Source: DATCJA01 sp963814955
Lineage (GTDB): Bacteria; Acidobacteriota; Vicinamibacteria; Vicinamibacterales; UBA2999
Direction: 5' to 3'
NCBI GenBank assembly: GCA_963814955.1
Contig: CAWFEX010000010.1
Location: 37,749 to 101,748, forward strand
Length of the DNA: 64,000 bases
Part shown: positions 1 to 8,328 of the stretch, piece after piece
How positions within the stretch are numbered: the stretch's first letter is position 1
Layout: the number at the start of each line of letters is the position of its first letter
The notes under the pieces: model-generated
Database searches by the model: none
What the model saw: the letters and a program-made list of their open reading frames with translations, nothing else
What the model was told of the DNA's origin: nothing
Program-made: the position numbers and the translations under genes

Positions 1-96
1 CTGGGTGCGTCTGGTCCCACCACGATTCACGGTGCGGGCGCCGCGGCGGTCTCCTATCCCGAGTTCTTCTCCGTGCTCGAATCGCTCCGGGCGTGA
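1..96 (+). CDS. aroA: 3-phosphoshikimate 1-carboxyvinyltransferase, C-terminal end (partial)
   Basis: Only the last 31 codons are inside the window, in frame 1, ending at TGA 94-96. The readable tail contains the pattern GA..AVSYPEFFSVLESL, which matches the usual C-terminus of EPSP synthase (a ser-(F/Y)-P-x-F-F...L..L pattern). EPSP synthase condenses shikimate 3-phosphate with phosphoenolpyruvate in chorismate synthesis. The TGA overlaps the GTG start of the shikimate kinase gene that follows, so the two form an aromatic amino acid operon, which supports the call. The rest of the enzyme is outside the window. Confidence 0.75.
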   Translation: MGASGPTTIHGAGAAAVSYPEFFSVLESLRA

Positions 97-593
97 AGGC
101 CGACAAGCTGTATCTCGTCGGATTCATGGGTGCGGGCAAGTCGACCACCGCGGTCGGCGCTCGGCCGCCGGATTGGCTGGCGCTCGGAGGACATCGACAG
201 ACGCATCGAAGCTCGCGAACGTCGCTCGGTTGCCGCGATTTTCGCGAACGAAGGCGAGGCATACTTTCGAGCTGTGGAAAAGCAGATCCTGCATGAACTT
301 CTGCCGAGCGCGGAACGTCGTCGTCGCAGCGGGCGGTGGCACGTTCGTCGAACCGGACAATCGAGCCCTGATGCTCGCCGACGGCGCCGTGGCGTGGCTC
401 GATATTCCACTCAACTGCGTGATCGAGCGGGTCCCACGCGATGGCCGACGGCCGCTCGCCGCCGATCTGACGCAGTTGGAACAGCTCTACGTGCGACGAC
501 GGCGTCGCATACGCCGACGCGCACGTCCGAATCGATGCCTCGAGGCCGGCTGCCGAAGTTGTGGAGCGGCTGCTCGAGTGGATTGGATATTAG
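93..593 (+). CDS. aroK: Shikimate kinase (several frameshifts)
   Basis: The product phosphorylates shikimate with ATP in the chorismate pathway, in the cytoplasm. The start is GTG 93, overlapping the aroA stop. The N-terminus reads MKADKLYLVGFMGAGKST with a clear P-loop at residues 10-17. The reading frame then changes about three times: the segment with EDIDRRIEARERRSVAAIF (substrate-binding D-x-D region) is in frame +1, the VVVAAGGGTFV segment (GGG shikimate-binding motif) is in frame +2, and the tail AYADAHVRIDA...LLEWIGY returns to the first frame and stops at TAG 591. Total span is 501 bases, equal to 167 codons, the normal family length. Domain content is complete, so sequencing indels are more likely than a dead gene. 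Confidence 0.85.
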
Positions 594-599
594 CGGCAC

Positions 600-1373
600 G
601 TGAAATATCTCGTCCTGAGCGACATTCACGCCAACCTCGAGGCGCTCGAGGCGACGCTGGCGGCGGCCGCCGGCTACGACAGCGCGCTCGTGCTGGGCGA
701 TCTCGTCGGCTACGGCGCCGACCCCAATGCTGTCATCGAGCGCATGCGTGGCCTTCGGATCGGGGCGATCATCCGTGGCAATCACGACAAGGTTGCGGCG
801 GGACTCGAGGGTGTGGAGGGGTTCAACCAGATCGCGCGGGAGGCGATCGAGTGGACGATCGCCGATCTGACTCCGCGAAAACCGCGCGTGGCTCGGCGCA
901 TTGCCGAAAGGGCCGGTGCTCGTCGACGACATCGTGGAAATCTGCCACGGCGCGCCGTACGAAGAGGACATGTACGTGTTCGACGATCTGGACGCGGTGC
1001 GCGCGATCCGATCGGCGGAGAGCGCGCTTTGTCTTTTCGGACACACACATGTGCCTGCCGTCTTCCGGTTCTTCAGCCAGTCGCCGGAAGGCGCTCGCCG
1101 CGTCCGGAGACGGGATGATCGAATTCATTGGACCGCCGCGCGGCGGCCAGTTCAGTTTCGACTGTAGAGCCGAATGTGCGCTACCTCGCGAACTGCGGTG
1201 CGGTTGGTCAGCCGCGCGATGGCGACCCTCGTGCGGCGTACGGCATCGTCGACACCGGCGCCCGCACAGTGACGACGCTGCGCGTCGAATACGACATAAC
1301 CAGCGCGCAGCAGAAGATCGTCAGAGCGGGATTGCCCGAGATTCTCGCGAAGCGATTGGCGGTAGGGAGATAG
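600..1373 (+). CDS. Metallophosphoesterase, calcineurin-like (frameshifted)
   Basis: Starts at GTG 600, 6 bases after aroK. The N-terminus has the metal-binding signature LSDIHANLEALE (residues 5-16), then GDLVGYGADP and GNHD, and after a frame change near 890 the C-terminal LFGHTHVP motif. A second frame change near 1095-1130 leads to VRYLANCGAVGQPRDGDPRAAYGIVD and a stop at 1373. The order GD-GNHD-GHTH is that of small bacterial phosphodiesterases of the YfcE/MJ0936 type with a two-metal centre. The total of about 258 residues fits this family. The natural substrate cannot be told from sequence. Frameshifts are probably sequence errors since every motif is retained. Confidence 0.8.
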
Positions 1374-1535
1374 AGATGCTCTACCTCTTATTGCCTTCAG
1401 ATCTGTCCCCGATTTGATCTTCCGCAACTGCGCGGCATATGCGTCGGCCGCGGCGCGCGATCCGAGGATCCACCCAATCACAATCCCGAGAATGAGCACC
1501 GCCGGGATGTAAATGAAGTGGGCCGCGGTCGGCAT
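1152..1535 (-). CDS. Small single-pass membrane protein downstream of ccmD
   Basis: Starts at ATG 1535, overlapping the end of the ccmD-like gene by one base, so it is translationally coupled to the ccm cluster. The first 25 residues form one hydrophobic segment (AHFIYIPAVLILGIVIGWILGS) followed by a charged tail AAADAYAAQLRKIKSGTDLK. Beyond about residue 50 the frame runs opposite the 3' end of the phosphoesterase gene and looks non-natural. A one-base shift would give a stop at 1381, giving a protein of about 50 residues, which I think is the true size. No family recognised. Confidence 0.45.
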   Translation of the reverse strand: MPTAAHFIYIPAVLILGIVIGWILGSRAAADAYAAQLRKIKSGTDLKAIRGRASLSPYRQSLRENLGQSRSDDLLLRAGYVVFDAQRRHCAGAGVDDAVRRTRVAIARLTNRTAVREVAHIRLYSRN

Positions 1536-1833
1536 CAGGTGCGCCCGGTGTGCTTTACTTCCGACTCCAGCCGCTCGAGCTCACGCTGCACGGTTCCAAG
1601 CCGCCGGGCCACCGAGACGACGTATGCAAACAGCGCCAGCGCCACGAACGAATACGCTGCGATGAGCAGCGGCGCTGCCGGAAGCTGATCTTGCGGCGGC
1701 AGCTCGTCGATAGGCACGAACTCATCCTGTTGTTCGGCGGCGGCTGTTGAGGCTGAGATCGAGCGTGCACCGCGACGTCGAAGGTCGTCGAAGCCATGAC
1801 GACAAGAACGAGGAGAGCTTTACAGAGATTCAT
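1535..1833 (-). CDS. ccmD: CcmD-like heme export accessory protein (frameshifted)
   Basis: In the ccm cluster this small membrane protein would assist release of holo-CcmE from the CcmABC complex. The 3' frame (1535-1717) reads MPIDELPPQDQLPAAPLLIAAY and continues with one transmembrane helix (LIAAYSFVALALFAYVVSVARRL) and a short coiled tail (VQRELERLESEV), typical of CcmD. A different frame upstream (start at 1833) supplies a signal-like N-terminus MNLCKALLVLVVMASTTFDVAVHA and a proline/glutamine linker. The two join with a one-base shift near 1735; the 299-base span is one base short of a multiple of three. The gene follows ccmC by 6 bases. Confidence 0.65.
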
Positions 1834-1839
1834 CGATAC

Positions 1840-2517
1840 TCATCCATCGAAATGATACAGGGTGTCGAGCCTGGCGCGCTGTTCTTCAAGTCGAACGCGC
1901 ATTCGCAGCAGCAACACGAACAAGAGCAGAAACGTGACCGCGCTGAACCACAGCGGCACGCCGAACGAGGTCGGCAGCGTGGGAACGACGTTCGTGGTGG
2001 GATGTATCGTGCGCCAGAAGTTCACGGAAATGTAGACGAACGGCACGTTGGCCAATCCGAACAGCGCGAGTCCCGCGGCGAGCTTGTCCGAGCCCGGGCC
2101 GCCGTACTTGCGCAGGAGCAGATATGCCACCGCCACCATCCACCCCATGAGACTGGAGGTCAGCCGCACATCCCACTGCCACCACGTACCCCATGCCTTG
2201 CGCGCCCAGAGTGGTCCCGTGACCAGCGTGATTGCGCCGAACAGCACGACGAGCTCCGCGGCTGCCCACGCACGCCTGTCCTGCCGAGGATCGCCCTGGA
2301 AGAGATAACGTACGCTCGCGACTCCGCAGAGGATCGCCGCCAGCAGGAACATCCACGCCGACGGCAGGTGCACATAGAAGATCTTCTGCACGAGCCCCAT
2401 CGTCGACTCGTAGGGAGCCGCCGCGATCAGGATCGGCGCCACGGCGAACATCACGCCGCATGTTGCGGCGGCTGGTGTGAACCACTTGGGCATACGTGCA
2501 CTCGCAAGCGCTGTCAA
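1840..2517 (-). CDS. ccmC: Heme exporter protein CcmC
   Basis: A 225-residue integral membrane protein with six predicted hydrophobic helices. CcmC binds heme and transfers it to CcmE on the periplasmic side of the inner membrane. The tryptophan-rich heme-handling motif WGTWWQWD (about residues 108-115) is present, with the flanking conserved histidines in YVHLPSAW and TIHPTTN. The length agrees with the family (about 220-245). It lies between ccmB upstream and ccmD downstream on the minus strand, the standard ABCD order. Frame is intact. Confidence 0.95.
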   Translation of the reverse strand: MTALASARMPKWFTPAAATCGVMFAVAPILIAAAPYESTMGLVQKIFYVHLPSAWMFLLAAILCGVASVRYLFQGDPRQDRRAWAAAELVVLFGAITLVTGPLWARKAWGTWWQWDVRLTSSLMGWMVAVAYLLLRKYGGPGSDKLAAGLALFGLANVPFVYISVNFWRTIHPTTNVVPTLPTSFGVPLWFSAVTFLLLFVLLLRMRVRLEEQRARLDTLYHFDG

Positions 2518-2570
2518 AGCTGAAAAGTCAGAAGCAAGTCATAACGTAATACCTATTTGACCTTGATACA

Positions 2571-3248
2571 TCAATCCGTCATCAACGCCTCGAACGTCCA
2601 TAGAGCGAGCGTGACGAATACCACGTCGAAGCACCCGAGCAACGCGAGCCAGAATCGGAGGATGTCTGCGTCCGGTTGGGGCTCGAGCAGCGCCGCCGTG
2701 GCGCGAACACCGGCAATCATGACTGGAACGGTGATGGGATACAACAGCACAGGCAGCAGGACGTCGCGACTGCGCACACGCACGAGCATGGCGGCGAACA
2801 GTGTCCCGACCGCGCTGAATCCGATGGTACCGGCCAGAAGAATCGTCGTCAGCCACACGGGGTGCGCGAGCAGCGGAGCCTGAAAGAGAAACGCCACGAG
2901 GGGAACGAGCAGAACCTCTGCAGCGAGCAGCAGAGCCACGATGCCGAGCAGCTTGCCCAGATAAATGGCCGGACGCGCGGCGGGCGCCAGGAGCAGCGCT
3001 CGCAGCGTTTCAGACTGCCGCTCACGCTCGAACGTTCGCCCAAGCGCCAGCGTTCCCGCAAACGCGATCGCAATCCAGAGAATGCCGGCCGCGCCACCTT
3101 CGGGTGTCCGGCCCTCCTGCACCAGCGCGAATGCAAAGACGAGCACACAAGAGATCGAGAAAAACAGCGTCGTGTACGCGATCTCGAGACTTCGAACCTC
3201 CACGGTGAAGTCTTTCCGGAGCACGAGCCAGACGATACGGGAGAACAT
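2571..3248 (-). CDS. ccmB: Heme exporter protein CcmB (ABC permease)
   Basis: 225 residues with six hydrophobic helices, the size and layout of CcmB, the membrane subunit of the CcmAB transporter that uses ATP to release heme-loaded CcmE. The start ATG 3248 overlaps the TAA of ccmA (TAATG arrangement), so translation is coupled. The N-terminus MFSRIVWLVLRKDFTVEVRS and the central FERERQSETLRALLLAP stretch (conserved in CcmB) support the call. The reading frame is intact over the whole gene. Confidence 0.92.
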   Translation of the reverse strand: MFSRIVWLVLRKDFTVEVRSLEIAYTTLFFSISCVLVFAFALVQEGRTPEGGAAGILWIAIAFAGTLALGRTFERERQSETLRALLLAPAARPAIYLGKLLGIVALLLAAEVLLVPLVAFLFQAPLLAHPVWLTTILLAGTIGFSAVGTLFAAMLVRVRSRDVLLPVLLYPITVPVMIAGVRATAALLEPQPDADILRFWLALLGCFDVVFVTLALWTFEALMTD

Positions 3249-4019
3249 TACGGCTCGCCGGTCCGGCTCGAGTCGGAAGCCGCATCCAGCTGTGTGCGGC
3301 CAAGGCCTGACGTGCCCGAGCGCCTCATGACGTCGCGATAGATGGTCCGAAGAGCGTCCGGTTGGTCCACGGCGTCGACTGCGCGTCCGTCGCGCAGGAA
3401 AATCGCTCGGTCGAGGAGGTCTTGCGCCAGGTCGAGGTCGTGTGTCGCCAGGACGACGATCGCGCCATGGTCGCGCAGCGTGCGCAGGCGATGCGTCAAA
3501 GCTGCCACAGAGGCATCGTCCAGACCCGTGAACGGTTCGTCGAGAAGCAGCAGGCGCGGACGATGAATGAAGGCGCGTTCGAGGCCGAGGCGTTGCCGCA
3601 TACCACGAGAGAAGCTCGACACCGGATCGTCGGCTCTGCTCGTGAGGCCGGCGTGATTCAGCGCCTCGAGCGCCGCTCCGCGCCGATCGGCCACACCGTA
3701 CGAGCCCGCCAAAGAACTCGAGATTCTCGCGAGCGGTGAGCTCAGGATAGAGGAACAGATCGTGGCCGAGGACCCCAATCGACGCACGCAGGCTCGACCC
3801 GTGCTCGGAGGCGCTCCGCCCGCCATAAAGAATTCTGCCGGTACTTGGGCGAAGCAGCGTCCCCAGCAGCGCCAGCATGGTGGACTTCCCTGCGCCGTTG
3901 GGGCCCAGCAGGCCGAGGATTGCGCCGCGTTCAGCGCGGAAGGATACGCGGGCCAGCGCGCGACGACGGCCAAAATGACGAGAGACGTCGTCAACCGTGA
4001 GGTCGTCGAAACCTGTCAC
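3248..4019 (-). CDS. ccmA: Heme exporter ATP-binding protein CcmA (frameshifted)
   Basis: ABC ATPase of the CcmABCD complex. GTG 4019 overlaps the stop of the preceding gene (GTGA). The first frame gives the Walker A motif LLGPNGAGKST (residues about 37-47) and the Q-loop region; after a one-base shift near 3710 the second frame gives the signature FSRGMRQRLGLERA, Walker B LLLLDEPFTGLD and the H-loop VLATHD. The span of 772 bases is one more than a multiple of three, as expected for a single indel. With the shift repaired the protein is about 256 residues, slightly longer than most CcmA proteins. Confidence 0.88.
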
Positions 4020-5287
4020 GCAGCGACGTCCTTGCCGCCTCCCTGTGGACCTGCGCCCACTTCATCGAGCTGCCCGTAAATCTGCTCCAGCTCGGCGACG
4101 ATCCGCTGGCGCCGGACTTCGTCAGATGAGGAAGCCTTTGCGCTGCTGCTGTCGGCCGCACGGCGTCGCAGCGCAGCCAGTTCTGCAAGCAGCTTCTCCC
4201 GGCGTTGAATCAGTCGCCGGTGCGTGTCGTCAGTTCGGGCGCGATGGCCTAACGCGAACCAGAACCCGACACCGACGATGACCGCCGCGAGCGACAGCGT
4301 CACAAGACGCGGGGTCGCGGAATGGACGGGAAGGTTCGTCAACTGAATGCTCAGCGTGGCGCCTGACGCCAGCGCCGGGCCGCTGGCAAGCAGAAACACC
4401 GTGCCGGTTTCGGCAGGCACCTCGCCGACCGTGGAAAACTGCGGCGACGCCATCGAAACCGCACCGACTTTTTCGATCGCCACGGTCAACTGTTCGAGAG
4501 CCGCCGGCCAGGTCTGCTGTACGGTGAGGTTTGACCGGTCGTAGCGCAGCTGGAATCCCACCTGCACGGACGTGGCGCCTGGCGCGAAAGGACCGGTGAC
4601 CGTGACCCGATCGCCGCTGACGGTAGCGGTCGGAGATGACCCCTCGAGAACTGCCGCACCTGCTGCGCCAGTAGGCAGGTCGAGGATCAACGGTCCGCCG
4701 ATATCGACGCGCGCGCGCGCGTTGTTCACGATCTCCAGCACGTAGAAGACCTGCAGCGCGTCATCCCGGAATTCCATGAGCACGCGCGTATTCGGACTGA
4801 ACACCACGGTGCCGCGTACGGGCGGCGCGGCCGCCGCAGCCGCGGCCTCCTTGGCGGCGCGCGCTGCCGCTTCCTTCAGGCCTGCCACGAGAATGACCCG
4901 TAATCCGCCTGTTGCCGGCACCATAAACGGATCGGAGACCAACTGCTCGCCGTTGACCGTTGCTTCGGCGCGACCTTCGGCGCCCGACGTGAGCGTCGAG
5001 AACTCAGCTCTGCCCTGCTCGTCGGTCTTCGCAGTTCGGACGCTGCCGCCAACCGTCAGCCGGACTTCCTGTCCCGTCACGTTGTTGCCGATCGCCTCGC
5101 GCACGACTCGAACCGTGACGGTTCCGTTTGCGAGCTCGGGAGCTGGAATCGCTTTCCCGTGAATGAGCGACGGGTCGGGCATGGCAATCTGGGCTCGAGC
5201 GATGCCCGAGCCCAAAGTCACAAGGCACAAGGCCCAAGTCACAAGGCCCAAAGCCCAAGGCCGAAAGCCGAAAGCCTGCGGTTTCAT
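4016..5287 (-). CDS. Secreted/anchored protein with carboxypeptidase-regulatory-like domain, ccm-linked
   Basis: A 423-residue protein embedded in the ccm operon between the zinc-ribbon gene (ATGA overlap, 5284-5287) and ccmA (GTGA overlap). A signal sequence (residues 1-33, cleavage near ARAQ) is followed by an Ig-like/regulatory fold (TVTVRVVREAIGNNVTGQEVRL, GRAEFSTL), an alanine-rich linker (AARAAKEAAAAAAAP), a second beta domain, a transmembrane helix at about 335-355 (LSLAAVIVGVGFWFALG) and a cytoplasmic coiled-coil tail (RRLIQRREKLLAELAALRRR). Function unknown; position suggests a role like CcmI in presenting apocytochrome or organising the complex, but that is inference. The signal-peptide codons coincide with a DNA repeat (5211-5280). 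Confidence 0.8.
   Translation of the reverse strand: MKPQAFGFRPWALGLVTWALCLVTLGSGIARAQIAMPDPSLIHGKAIPAPELANGTVTVRVVREAIGNNVTGQEVRLTVGGSVRTAKTDEQGRAEFSTLTSGAEGRAEATVNGEQLVSDPFMVPATGGLRVILVAGLKEAAARAAKEAAAAAAAPPVRGTVVFSPNTRVLMEFRDDALQVFYVLEIVNNARARVDIGGPLILDLPTGAAGAAVLEGSSPTATVSGDRVTVTGPFAPGATSVQVGFQLRYDRSNLTVQQTWPAALEQLTVAIEKVGAVSMASPQFSTVGEVPAETGTVFLLASGPALASGATLSIQLTNLPVHSATPRLVTLSLAAVIVGVGFWFALGHRARTDDTHRRLIQRREKLLAELAALRRRAADSSSAKASSSDEVRRQRIVAELEQIYGQLDEVGAGPQGGGKDVAA
5211..5280. repeat. Degenerate tandem repeat (AAGTCACAAGGCCC type) inside a signal-peptide region
   Basis: The plus strand shows imperfect copies of units such as AAAGTCACAAGGCACAAGG, CCCAAGTCACAAGG and CCCAAAGCCCAAGG, then GCCGAAAGCCGAAAGCC. 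On the minus strand the repeat is in frame with the 423-residue secreted protein and encodes the hydrophobic part of its signal sequence (WALGLVTWALCLVTLGSG). It belongs to the purine-rich short-repeat class also seen at 11037-11080. Confidence 0.75.
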
Positions 5288-5877
5288 TGCGCAGTCCTCA
5301 TTACCGCGCCGCAGTGTTTACAGAACCGCGCGTCGGCGTCGTTGTCTGTGTTGCATGAAGAACATCTGCCTGCAACCGTAACGGGATCTGGGATCCGGGA
5401 TCCGGGATCCGGGTTTCGAGGTTCAGAACTCCGTCCTGCACGCTTGGCGACTTCTTTCTCGATCTCGTCCCGGTAGACGGTGCCCGCGTCCAGTTGCCGG
5501 ATGAGTCCCGCTGCGCGCATGCGCAACCGGGCGCTCATTTCCGCGAAATCCTTGTCGGACACTTTGCCCATGGCACGATCGAACTCGAGATCCTTGATCG
5601 ATCGCAGGACCAGTGTCTTCTCACGCTCCAGCGCGGCGCGCGTGCGGCCGCCAAGGATTTGTGGACCGCCTGCGTCTTCGTCGCGCGTGAAGGGGGAAAA
5701 CGTCCGCCACGCGGCAAGGCCAACCACTGCTGCCGCGAAGATGGTGAAACTCAGGAGGATGATGCCGGCCGGCGTTTGCCCGCGCGAAATGAAGACAACG
5801 ACAGTGGCGCCGATCAGGCCCGCGAGTGTAAACAGCTGCCAGGGTTGAAGGGCGTCAGTCGAGGTTGTTGAGCTCAT
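5284..5877 (-). CDS. Membrane protein with C-terminal zinc ribbon, ccm-linked
   Basis: I take ATG 5877 (MSSTTSTDALQPW) as the start; an in-frame upstream start at 5925 lies further inside the ccmF-ccmH gene. Two hydrophobic helices near the N-terminus (LFTLAGLIGATVVVFI and IILLSFTIFAAAVVGLAAW) are followed by a helical region (RAALEREKTLVLRSIKDLEFDRAMGKVSD, reminiscent of CcmI-type N-terminal segments) and a zinc ribbon CSSCNTDNDADARFCKHCG (CxxC...CxxC). Between them lies a repeat-encoded linker EPRNPDPGSRIPDPV, produced by the GGGATCC repeat. The gene overlaps its neighbours on both sides, so it is co-translated with the cluster. A role in cytochrome c maturation is inferred from context only. 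Confidence 0.8.
   Translation of the reverse strand: MSSTTSTDALQPWQLFTLAGLIGATVVVFISRGQTPAGIILLSFTIFAAAVVGLAAWRTFSPFTRDEDAGGPQILGGRTRAALEREKTLVLRSIKDLEFDRAMGKVSDKDFAEMSARLRMRAAGLIRQLDAGTVYRDEIEKEVAKRAGRSSEPRNPDPGSRIPDPVTVAGRCSSCNTDNDADARFCKHCGAVMRTAQ
5383..5425. repeat. GGGATCC tandem repeat, in frame within a gene
   Basis: Plus strand shows GGGATCTGGGATCCGGGATCC and further GGGATCC units, then GGGTTTCGAGG. It is read in frame on the minus strand as NPDPGSRIPDP, between the helical and zinc-ribbon parts of the membrane protein. Its length keeps the gene open, so it is tolerated as a linker. Confidence 0.75.
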
Positions 5878-8319
5878 CGTCGAGACGGGCGCTGAGCGCC
5901 GGATCGATCCCGGTGTCGCCGGCAACCGCCGGAACAGCCCGATTCGACCAGCGGCGTGCGGTGACGACGATGCTGATGAGCGCGCCGGCCGCCACGAGGT
6001 ACGGAATCAGCCAGGCAAGACGGTTGAATCCGCGATCGAGAGGCGCGGCGAGAATCGCCTGGCTGCCGAACTCTGCCGCGAATGCTTCGCGGACCCCGTC
6101 GTAATCTTTCCCTTCCGCAAGGAACGCGTTCAGCCGAGCCGCCTGCTGGTCGTAGTGCCCGCAGTTGGGACGCATCTGGCAGCTGCCCATCGGCGCGCCG
6201 CATCCACACGTGCACATGATGTCGCTTTCAAGGCGGCGATGGAGGGCGCTGCGCTCGGTCGGCGATACGGTTTGAGCGCTTTGCGCAATGACGACCGTCG
6301 GCCAGAGGACGAGCGCGAGCAGCAAGAGCGACGTTGTAACGGCGTTGGCTGGAATCTTCGCCAATGCAAAGGAGAACGCCGTTTCAGGCAGCAGGGCGAT
6401 GCCGGTGCCCAGTGCAAGGAGGCCGAATCCAACCCATACCCAGTTGACGAGTGGATTCACCACGATCTCCATGCTCGCGCTCTGCTCCTGCAGACTGAAC
6501 GCGGGCATTACCAGGTACAAGTCCTCGGAGAAGGTCCTGCGGATCGCCACTTCCGTCGTCGGCTGATCTTCATGCTTCCGGAAGTACCACTTGGCCGGAT
6601 ACATACGCGCGATTTCGGCGCCGTCGCGGAAGATCGTCGTATGCGCCGTGATCATCTGCTTCTGGCCGTCATCGGTCACTCTGACGGTGTCGAGCCGCAC
6701 GCTGAAATCCCCGACCTGTGCCTGCTGGCCGGGTTTCAGCAGCACCTGCTCGTCCTGTTTGAAGCCTTCACCGGCAAACCCGAGAAACATCAGCACGATG
6801 GCGACGTGGACGATGTAGCCGCCGTAGCGTCGCTTGTTGCGCCCGACGAGTCCAATCAGCGCGGTGAAAAGGTCCGTACCCGTGGCACCTTGCCGGACGC
6901 GCGCTCCACGCCAGAACTCCTGCGTGATTGTGCCGACGACGAAGCCGCACAGCGCGAAGCAGATTCCCGACGTCCACACTCGAACGCCGAGCGCCGCCAC
7001 GGTTGCACCGACAATTGCGGCGGTAGCGACCGGGATGAGGAACGAATCCTTCAGATTCAGGAGCGTTGACTTGCGCCACGCGAGCAGCGGCCCGATGCCG
7101 GTGAGGAGCAGCAGCACCAGCCCGACCGGCAGCATCCACTTGTTGAAAAATGGGGGTCCGACGGTGAGCCGCTCTCCCGTGATGGCTTCGCTGAGCGTCG
7201 GGAACATCGTGGCAAACAGCACGAAGAAGGCCGAGAACAGGAGAATCCAGTTGTTGGCCAGGAATGCCGCTTCGCGCGATACCCACGAGTCGAGCTCGTT
7301 GCGTGCGCGGAGCAGAGGCAGCCTGTAAATCACAAACCCGAAGCTGAAGACGAGGATGGACACCATGAAGATGGTGAACATTCGCGCCAGCTCCGGATCT
7401 TCACCAAACGCGTGTACGGACTGTACGACGCCCGACCGCGTCATGAATGTACCGAAGATCGTCAGGAAGAACGTGAGAATCACGAGCGTCACGTTCCAGA
7501 CGCGAAGCATCCCGCGCCGTTCCTGCACCATCACGGAATGCAGAAACGCCGTCGCCGTAAACCAGGGGAGCAGCCCCGCGTTCTCGACCGGATCCCAGCC
7601 CCAATAGCCGCCCCATCCCAGCTCTTCGTACGCCCAGATCATCCCCAGACCGAGCCCAACCGACAGGAACAGCCACGAGATCATCGTCCAGCGGCGTACC
7701 GCTCGCAGCCAGGAGTCGTCCAGGAAACCCGTGATGAGCGCAGCCATGCCGAAGGCAAACGGAATCGTCAGTCCGACGAACCCCGTGTACATGGTGGGCG
7801 GGTGAATCACCATGTAGAAGTTCTGCAGCAGCGGATTCAGGCCCTCGCCGTCGGGACGGGTTTCCGTCAGGTAGGTCTGGAACGGGTTGTTGTGGATGAT
7901 CATCAGGAACAGGAAGAACATCTCCACGACGGCGATGACCGCCACCACGTACGGGATGAGCTCCCGATGACGTTCCCTGTTCACATAGACTGCACTGCTG
8001 CCGAACACCGACAGCAGGAACACCCAGAACATGATCGAGCCGTCGAGGCCGCCCCAGTACCAGACGTGATCTTGTAGAAGAGCGGCTGAACGGAGTCGGA
8101 ATACCGGGCGACGTACTTGATCGAGTAATCGCCTGACACGAACGCGTAGACGATGATCGCCGACGCAGCCACCATGACCGCGGCTACCAGGTAGAACGCG
8201 CCGATCCCACTCTCGATGAGCCGGCGAGAGCGTCGCCGCGCGCCGGCAACGGACGCAGCCAGCGCGTACGACGCTATGACAAACGCTGCGAGGAGGAGGT
8301 AGTAGCCGAGGGATGCCAT
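5855..8319 (-). CDS. ccmF: CcmF-CcmH fusion: cytochrome c heme lyase (one frameshift)
   Basis: Start ATG 8319 (MASLGYYLLLAAFVIASYAL); the frame changes near 8065 and then stays open to 5855. The large N-terminal part is a multi-helix CcmF with the heme-handling tryptophan motif GGYWGWDPVENAGLLPWF, and conserved histidines in IHPPTMYTGF and FLHSVMVQERRG. After the last CcmF helix a CcmH-like domain follows: helix, RRLESDIMCTCGCGAPMGSC, a helical YDQQAARLNAFLAEGKDYDGVREAFAAEFG segment and a final transmembrane helix. The normal CcmH redox motif LRCxxC is replaced by MCTCGC plus further cysteines. The enzyme ligates heme to apocytochrome CXXCH motifs on the outer face of the membrane. It follows ccmE by about 10 bases. 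Confidence 0.9.
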
Positions 8320-8328
8320 GGCCCTCCC

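Noticed and set aside
5..1417. A 470-residue plus-strand frame covering aroK and the phosphoesterase gene
   Set aside because: It only joins one frame of two frameshifted genes. The real motifs in it (VVVAAGGGTF, GMIEFIGPPRGGQFSF) belong to segments of aroK and the phosphoesterase, and the rest is arginine-rich shadow sequence.
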